Shown in pieces: positions 27,806 to 33,633 of a DNA stretch of 33,633 bases. The translations under genes were made by a program, and so were the position numbers. Source of the DNA: Apostichopus parvimensis (Eukaryota > Echinodermata > Holothuroidea > Aspidochirotida > Stichopodidae). The stretch spans positions 68,646 to 102,278 of the forward strand of contig KN884522.1 of NCBI GenBank assembly GCA_000934455.1, in the 5' to 3' direction. Numbering within the stretch: the stretch's first letter is position 1; each line of letters opens with the position of its first letter. The notes below the pieces were generated by a model. The model did no database searches, had not been told where the DNA came from, and saw only the letters and a program-made list of their open reading frames with translations.

Positions 27806-28572
27806 AGGCGCTATTTGTCCAGCGTCGAAGATTGAGATTCGTCATGTTCTGTCTCTCGTCGAATCGCGGGGAGCGTAGAATGCGCTATCTCGTCGGGGAC
27901 GTTGAGGAATACGACGGGAATGTCCGAGCGATATTTGAAATCTGTGAGGACTGCAGCTTGAAGGAAGATAAGTCGAAATGGAAAAGGTTACCTCAACCAT
28001 CTAGTCTGTTTGTTCATCTTGATGATGCTCCGTTCTGTGGAAGACAGACTTACAAAATGTGGCGGGCATCATTCGATTTAACCTCTGCCCCATTTAAGAA
28101 GATCGACCTGAACCGTCCGAAGAAATTACACTTTCTACCATTGGAGACATTCCATATAGGCAACGCCAAAGTCGGGAATCAAACATTTGTGCAATATATC
28201 TGCGGGTTCTTAAAGATCTTCTTCTCCGGGTTGAAAGTCAATTTTAATGATCAGTTCCAGGTGGAGAATATAAAACCCACGGAGAGAAGGCATCCCGTCA
28301 CCGAGAGGAGGCAATTTCTCGTGACAGATTTTTACGACAGATTGCATCGAGTCACCGGCATTCCGAGGACGGATTACATCTTGGGACTGACATGGACCGA
28401 CCTCTATCCATCGAAGGAACTAAATTTTGTTTTAGGAGAAGCGTCTGATCAGCATAAAAGTGGTGTCTTTTCATTTGGTAGATTTGAACCGCAAACATTC
28501 CGTAGAGATCTAGCCCTGGACGAAGATGCCGAGCTTCAGTTGGACGGTGACATCATCTGGAAGATGCTTCGA
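27806..28572 (+). CDS. Archaemetzincin exon with N-terminal and core region
   Basis: Two AGs (27804-05 and 27806-07) follow TTCATTTTC. Only a phase matching the second AG gives an in-frame join to an upstream phase-0 exon. The donor is GTAAGT at 28573. ATG codons in frame at 27844 and 27889 are alternative starts. Confidence 0.9.
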
Positions 28573-29683
28573 GTAAGTCCTGCGAGTTAAATTGAAATGT
28601 GTGAAATATCCATTTGGTTATTTTCATCATCAGAAAATGTTGACACTTTCATATTGTCTGGTCATATTTTGGAAAACGTTTATTATAACATGCCGCTTGA
28701 AGTTTACATTTAAATTGCACAGTATCCATTTTATGTGCTTATTTGGCCATATTTGTTAGGAACTATACACATGATTGTGTAACTTCAGTACTCTATTGTA
28801 TTCTAATTAAACAGATTGACTTTTTGCTTTTGATAACGTAGTAAAAAATATTGGTTCCAAGCATCTCTCTCTAAGGATGAAGCAATTTGTTTATTTTCTA
28901 GATATATGTCCCTTTGTTTAACAAATTGAAAAACAATGGGTTCTTTATATTTTTGTTTGTGACATATATATATACATTTCTGAGACTTATTTCATTTTGT
29001 TGTTATATTGACTCACTTTATACGTTTTAGTGATATTATGTAGACCGTGTATGAATGATGGACTGGAAATCTTTTGTCTCAGTATGGTCATTGGCATTTG
29101 TTTCATTTTCATCACAGGTAGCCCTTTATTTATTTTTTTTTACGGAAATTAGGTCATGTCGGGTAAAGATTGTGTAAGATCTTTTATTTAGACAAGGTTA
29201 AAGGTTTGTGCATCATATAAAGTATTCTCTAAAGCTATCGTAATGTCTAAAAATGTATGTTTTCTTGTTAAACCAATTATTTCTCACAATGAAAACAGAT
29301 CAGGGTAAATAAACAAGGTTAATATGTTGTCTTGAATCAATCTCCGCTAATTGTTCTTACCCCCATTTTTGTGTTTCTTCACTCAGGTGGCCACTCACGA
29401 AACGTGTCACCTCTTTAGACTGAAGCATTGCGTTTTCTTCAGTTGCTCCATGAATGCCAGCTCGTCGGTCACTGAAGCTATTTCTCAGCCTCTATTCCTC
29501 TGTCCAGTGTGCCTTCGAAAACTTCAAAAATTTCTGGGGTTCGATATTTTCAAGCGTTACCAGAAACTTTTGGAACTGTGTGAGCTTCTACAGGGTGAAT
29601 ATCCCTCACAGAATATGGAGAGTGGCATCAACTGGTTGAGACAATGTCTAGATTTTCTATCCTCTATGTCGGTAAACAGCTAA
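27806..29683 (+). CDS. Archaemetzincin-like zinc metalloprotease (AMZ1/AMZ2 family)
   Basis: Soluble, probably cytosolic zinc metalloprotease. Coding exons are 27806/27808-28572 and 29387-29683, joined in phase 0 across an 814-bp GT-AG intron. From the ATG at 27844 it has 341 residues, close to animal AMZ2. Exon 1 holds the conserved core before the active site: KKLHFLPLETF, a GLTWTDLYP block, then FVLGEAS and GVFSFGRF. Exon 2 holds HETCHLFRLKHC (247-258), then C263, M265 and CPVC (282-285), which fits the family pattern HExxHxxGx3Cx4CxM...CxxC and is followed by LRKLQKFLGFDIFKRYQ. Zinc ligands H247, H251, H257 and base E248 are present. The family glycine is Arg254. The N-terminal ~90 residues are diverged, and the start could instead lie in an upstream exon ending at 26034. 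Confidence 0.93.
28573..29386. other. Archaemetzincin intron
   Basis: A/T-rich, ends in CACTCAG at 29386. No exon or transposon recognised. Confidence 0.75.
29387..29683 (+). CDS. Archaemetzincin terminal exon with zinc site
   Basis: Begins GTGGCCACTCACGAA (VATHE) and runs 98 codons to TAA at 29681-29683. Contains all zinc ligands and the four structural cysteines (C258, C263, C282, C285). Ends in a short helical segment (INWLRQCLDFLSS), as in AMZ2. Confidence 0.95.
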   Translation: MATHETCHLFRLKHCVFFSCSMNASSSVTEAISQPLFLCPVCLRKLQKFLGFDIFKRYQKLLELCELLQGEYPSQNMESGINWLRQCLDFLSSMSVNS

Positions 29684-29799
29684 GAGAGATTATTTATTAT
29701 ACGAAAATGTATCATTTCATTTAGGATATTTTTACTCTGACTAGTTTACTGACATTTCTAGGAAAGTAATTGATAAATGTATTAGGACGCACTGAGGTC

Positions 29800-30020
29800 G
29801 GACACTTGTAATTACAGTAAAAACATATTTTCTGTCGGAGATCAAAGTTCATCAGAGGTCAGTATTGGTGGTGAAAGTCTGAAAACCTTGTTAGATATCT
29901 TCAAAAGTCAAGTTTGGTGAAATTACTTCATACTGGGAATGTAGATCCACCTTATTGAGTTCAAGTTCCCTATATACAGTAGTCTTGTCTGTGGAGGTCA
30001 AAGTTCATTGTCAAACTCTG
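29800..30020 (+). repeat. Decayed copies of the AGGTCA-rich repeat
   Basis: GGAGATCAAAGTTCATCAGA, GAAAACCTTGTTAGATATCT and GGAGGTCAAAGTTCATTGTC match parts of the better-preserved units at 31168-31605. About two units, strongly diverged. Confidence 0.6.
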
Positions 30021-30429
30021 GAAGCATTGTAAACATGTTAACTATTAAAAAAATAGAGCTTGGATTTTATGGATACTTGGTGTTTTGATCCATCCTATGG
30101 AAGCATGGCAGATGTACTCTTCTTTAAAAATATGAATATAATGAGTGTGATATCATTGTGTCTTTTAATATTTTTCCATCTTATGCAAAGTGCAAACTAG
30201 GTATTCTTTAAAAATGTATTGTAATGTGAATAATTATTCCATCATATATTATGGAGATGGAGAGGTTTGGTATCTGTAAACGATTTTCCGAATATCCGAC
30301 AGGTGGCTGTATTTCCACCGTGTTTATCCTTGCCAGTTTGCCAGTAATCTTGATACTTTCTGCAAACATTTAATTCTTTTGCCTTCTAAGTTGGCATTCA
30401 CAGCAAAGTATGACTAGAATGTATGTATG

Positions 30430-30665
30430 TGTGTAATTTAGATCCTCCTGCAAGCAGGAACTCACGAAGAAGCCATCATAGGCTTATCAAAGCCGCAAGC
30501 TGACGGAAGTCAGTCTCTAACATTCATATTTAACGTCCGTGATTATAAATTGTCAATTGTCAACAACTCTGTAACTGGACGACATACATCAATCTTGGAG
30601 TGACTCGAACCGGGGACCTTATGATTGGAAGGCACCGTCGTTAACCACTGAGCTAACACTCCACT
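30430..30665 (-). mobile_element. tRNA-derived SINE, minus strand
   Basis: Read on the minus strand it starts GGAGTGTTAGCTCAGTGG, with box A TAGCTCAGTGG and box B GGTTCGAGTC. The T stem does not pair, so it is not a working tRNA. The body continues to about 30430. Confidence 0.75.
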
Positions 30666-31167
30666 AAATATCATAATCAGAATCATAAAAATCAATATCA
30701 GAATCATAATACACGGAAACGACTCCAAGGCCAGGATGTCATTTTGACTTAATATATTGACAATCATCAGAAATTTCAATGCAATTGTGAGTAAATAATG
30801 TTCTTAATAAATATTAAGGTAAATCCTAAGAAGTCTCATCAAATGAAGCCTTATTTTGCTCCAACCGTACAGAACTGTATTAATACACTTGCTCAGAATG
30901 ACATTACTTTAGTTTAGAAGTTGTTTATTCAATCTTTTGAAACAAATGTGATTGTTATCCTTCTCTAGCAATTCTGTACCCATACGGAATGGTAAAGAGT
31001 ACTCAACTCGGCTTATTGGTTGGTTCTAAATGGATGCAATATTGGTGGAACAATTGGTGGATGTAATTGTTTTTATGCATTTATGAATTTTTGGTTTCGA
31101 TGATAATTGTAACCTATGCATTCATGATGGTGTATGTGTGTGTGTGAGTGCGTTTGTGACGCCCAGC

Positions 31168-31605
31168 TTGTAAACACGATATCTCAAGATGGGAAGCATG
31201 GGCAGACTTCATATGTAGTGTGTAGAAGTACCACATTGAGTGCAAAAAGTCTATTGTTTTTGGTGGCGGTCAAAGGTTATTTGGGGTCACCAGGGGTCAA
31301 ATTGTGAAAACCTCGTAAACGTGATATCTCAAGAAGGGAATCATGGGCAGACCTCATTTTTTTGGTGTGTAGGAGTACCACATTGTGTAAAAGAAGCCTA
31401 CTGTTTTTCAAGGAGGGAAAAGGTCATTTTTGGTCACTAGGGTCAAATTGTGAAAACCTTGTAATCACGATATCTCAATACTGGAAGCTCGGCTCTAATG
31501 TAGTGTGTAGAAGAACCACATTGAGTTAAAGAAGCCTATTGTCTTTGGTGGAGGTCAAAGGTCATATGGGGTCATCAGAGGTAAGTCGTGAAACCCTTGT
31601 AAACA
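31168..31605 (+). repeat. Tandem repeat, ~145-bp unit, three copies, AGGTCA-rich
   Basis: Units start at about 31168, 31313 and 31459 with TTGTAAACACGATATCTCAA. Each ends with a block of GGTCA half-sites. Unit 3 holds a perfect direct repeat AGGTCA-A-AGGTCA at 31552-31564. Open frames through it are short and not conserved between units. Confidence 0.9.
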
Positions 31606-31869
31606 TGTCTACCCTCACTATACATTACGTCAGATTCATGAAGAAAACTGCTCATGTTACATCATCGAAACCACAATGCATTTTTGCATTCTGGTTGTTA
31701 TTTATTTTTATTATTTTTTGTGATGAATGATGATCTTTTGTTAGCTGTCCAACAATATGTGAAAAAATATCAGCAACTCATCTTTTGGTAAGCTGCTCCA
31801 CAATATATGAAAATCAACAGTATTTTTGTCTTCCATTCTTGGGGTGGGTGTGGTGGGACTTTTATCTGA

Positions 31870-31960
31870 GGAATGAAAAAGGAAGGCAGAGGTTGGGATT
31901 GAACCAGGGACCTTGTGTTGTAAAATCAAAACTTCTACTACCAGACCATTATGTGAGATG
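31870..31960 (-). mobile_element. Possible tRNA-like SINE head, minus strand
   Basis: Minus-strand box B-like GGTTCAATCCC and a box A-like ATGGTCTGGTAG. Degraded, no cloverleaf. Confidence 0.35.
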
Positions 31961-32134
31961 CTGATGTATAATGCTTTTTCAAATATTTAAAGATCCAGTT
32001 GTGTGGACTTAGATGTATTAGAATACTGTTTCTCCACTGATCCTTGTCAGGGAGAGGGGTGGCGATGGAACTCACGCCTTGGCCGCTTCATTAGCTAGTC
32101 AGGGGGGAGGGGTGCCCGGCAATCACTAAAATTA

Positions 32135-32250
32135 CAGGGCTTGAACCGAGCTAATCAGAAATATCTAATTGCACGGAACTACCGATTACACCAGGGCTTG
32201 AACCGAGCTAATCAGAAATATCTAATTGCGCACGGAACTACCGATTTACA
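32135..32250 (+). repeat. 57-bp tandem duplication
   Basis: CAGGGCTTGAACCGAGCTAA through GGAACTACCGATTACA occurs twice back to back (32135 and 32192), nearly identical. A recent duplication. Confidence 0.95.
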
Positions 32251-32335
32251 GTATATTGGTTCCCAATTAATCAACTTCGTTTCTTAACTTTATACTTCCA
32301 CCTTCCCCAAAGAACAGAAAATTAAACACTGACTG

Positions 32336-32660
32336 GACTTGAACCTCAGACATGGAATTTGTCTGACTCACTCCATTACAGAGCACTAACCACTGGGCCA
32401 CAGTAACTATTGAAAACTAATGCTCGATTTTAATATTTAGACTTCAGGATAGAAGTTGGAAAAGAGCAGAAAATCAAAATGCCATCACTGGGGACTGAAC
32501 TCTAGACAAGGCATTTGTCTTATTCTTCCACGGTTACAGAGCACTAACCACTGCACCACAGTATCGGTTGAGAACGATTGCTCGTTTCTATTACTTCAGA
32601 ATGGAAGGAAAGAACAGAAAATAAAAAATGCCATTACACGGGATTGAACTCTAGACAAGG
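32336..32660 (-). repeat. Tandem array of tRNA-like units, ~155-bp period
   Basis: On the minus strand the units carry a box A-like TGTGGTGCAGTGGTTAG and a box B-like GAGTTCAGTCCCC. Units: 32336-32404, 32490-32562, and a half unit at 32640-32660 with box B only. Similar spacers (ATGCCAT, AGAACAGAAAA) separate them. The half unit abuts the satellite. Confidence 0.75.
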
Positions 32661-32662
32661 TT

Positions 32663-33633
32663 ATGGTTTTTGCCAATTTTGGCCCAAAATCGCCATTTTT
32701 AAAATCTTCTCAAACTGATGCGGCGAACGGATGCCGACCTCTTTATCATAAAGCAGACATTATAAGCGTTGACAATAGGTCAAAACTCTCCAGAAAGACA
32801 GCCTAATTTGAATATTCAAATCGTTATGATTTCATATATTGAATTTTCAGGCGAAAACTTGCTAGAATTTCACTTCTAGCCGGATGGGAACATGCTTCTG
32901 ATCCACATGAACCCATTGTAGATATTTAAGCTGAAATTTAAAAACCACGACTTTTTGTCCAAATTTGACCATTTTGTAAGGCTATACCCTAATGGTTTTT
33001 GCCAATTTGGGCCCAAAATCGCCATTTTTAAAATCTTCTCAAACTGATGCGGCGAACGGATGCCGACCTCTTTATCATAAAGCAGACATTATAAGCGTTG
33101 ACAATAGGTCAAAACTCTCCAGAAAGACAGCCTAATTTGAATATTCAAATCGTTATGATTTCATATATTGAATTTTCAGGCGAAAACTTGCTAGAATTTC
33201 ACTTCTAGCCGGATGGGAACATGCTTCTGATCCACATGAACCCATTGTAGATATTTAAGCTGAAATTTAAAAACCTCGATTTTTGTCCAAATTTGACCAT
33301 TTTGTAAGGCTATACCCTTATGGTTTTTGCCAATTTTGGCCAAAAATCGCCGTTTTTAAAATCTTCTCAAAATGATGCGGCGAACGGATATGGACCTATT
33401 TATCATATAGCAGATATTACTAGCGTTGAAAATATGTCAATACTCCTCAGAACGACAGTCTAATTTGAATATTCAAATCGTTATCATTTCATATTAGGGT
33501 TTTTTTCAGGCGGCAACTTGCTAGAATTTCACTTCTAACCGGACGGGAACATGCTTCTGATCCACGTGAATCCATTGTAGACATTGAGACTGAAATTTAA
33601 AAACCTCGATTTTTCGTCCAAATTTGATCATTT
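32663..33633 (+). repeat. Satellite DNA, ~328-bp unit, three copies, runs off the window
   Basis: Units begin ATGGTTTTTGCCAATTT at 32663, 32992 and 33320, periods 329 and 328. Units 1 and 2 are almost identical. Unit 3 carries many scattered substitutions and is cut by the window end. There is no long open frame in any unit. Confidence 0.97.

Noticed and set aside
31240..31730. Short repetitive protein encoded by the 145-bp repeat
   Set aside because: The frame is not conserved from unit to unit, because the unit length is not a multiple of three and varies.

Overview
The window is nuclear DNA from a metazoan. It has split genes with GT-AG introns, a Ty3/gypsy retrotransposon, LINE 3' ends, tRNA-headed SINEs, MITE-like elements, minisatellites and a satellite array. 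The style and density of repeats, and the mix of an ankyrin-repeat gene with an archaemetzincin gene, suggest a marine deuterostome invertebrate, most likely an echinoderm such as a sea cucumber. That placement is an inference from general character; nothing in the window proves it.

Layout, left to right. (1) 1-2856 is an intact but partial Ty3/gypsy pol frame, already open at base 1, with reverse transcriptase, RNase H and integrase. A polypurine tract and a probable 3' LTR follow, to about 3300. (2) 3559-22194 (+) is a 15-exon gene I assembled by hand from splice sites and reading phase. All 15 exons join into one open frame of 641 codons plus a stop, coding for an ankyrin-repeat protein whose N-terminus lies outside the window. 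Its introns are full of repeats: three minisatellites (5316-5750, 8617-9342, 13690-14204), MITE copies, SINEs, LINE ends and an 80-bp palindrome. (3) 22195-25950 is the 3' flank, with two further MITE copies. (4) About 25995-29683 (+) is an archaemetzincin (AMZ-type zinc metalloprotease) gene with two clear coding exons and probably an upstream 5' exon. (5) 29684-33633 is gene-free and repeat-rich: a SINE, a 3-unit ~145-bp tandem repeat carrying nuclear-receptor-like half-sites, a 57-bp duplication, an array of tRNA-like units, and a ~328-bp satellite that runs off the right edge.

The two host genes lie in the same orientation but show no sign of a shared pathway. The most striking structure is the 60-bp minisatellite at 13690-14204. 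It is a tandem copy of the intron-exon junction of ankyrin exon 9, so several decoy 3' splice sites stand just upstream of the real one. Also notable: an exon flanked by oppositely oriented SINEs, a LINE tail that supplies the acceptor region of an exon, and an archaemetzincin whose conserved zinc-motif glycine is arginine.
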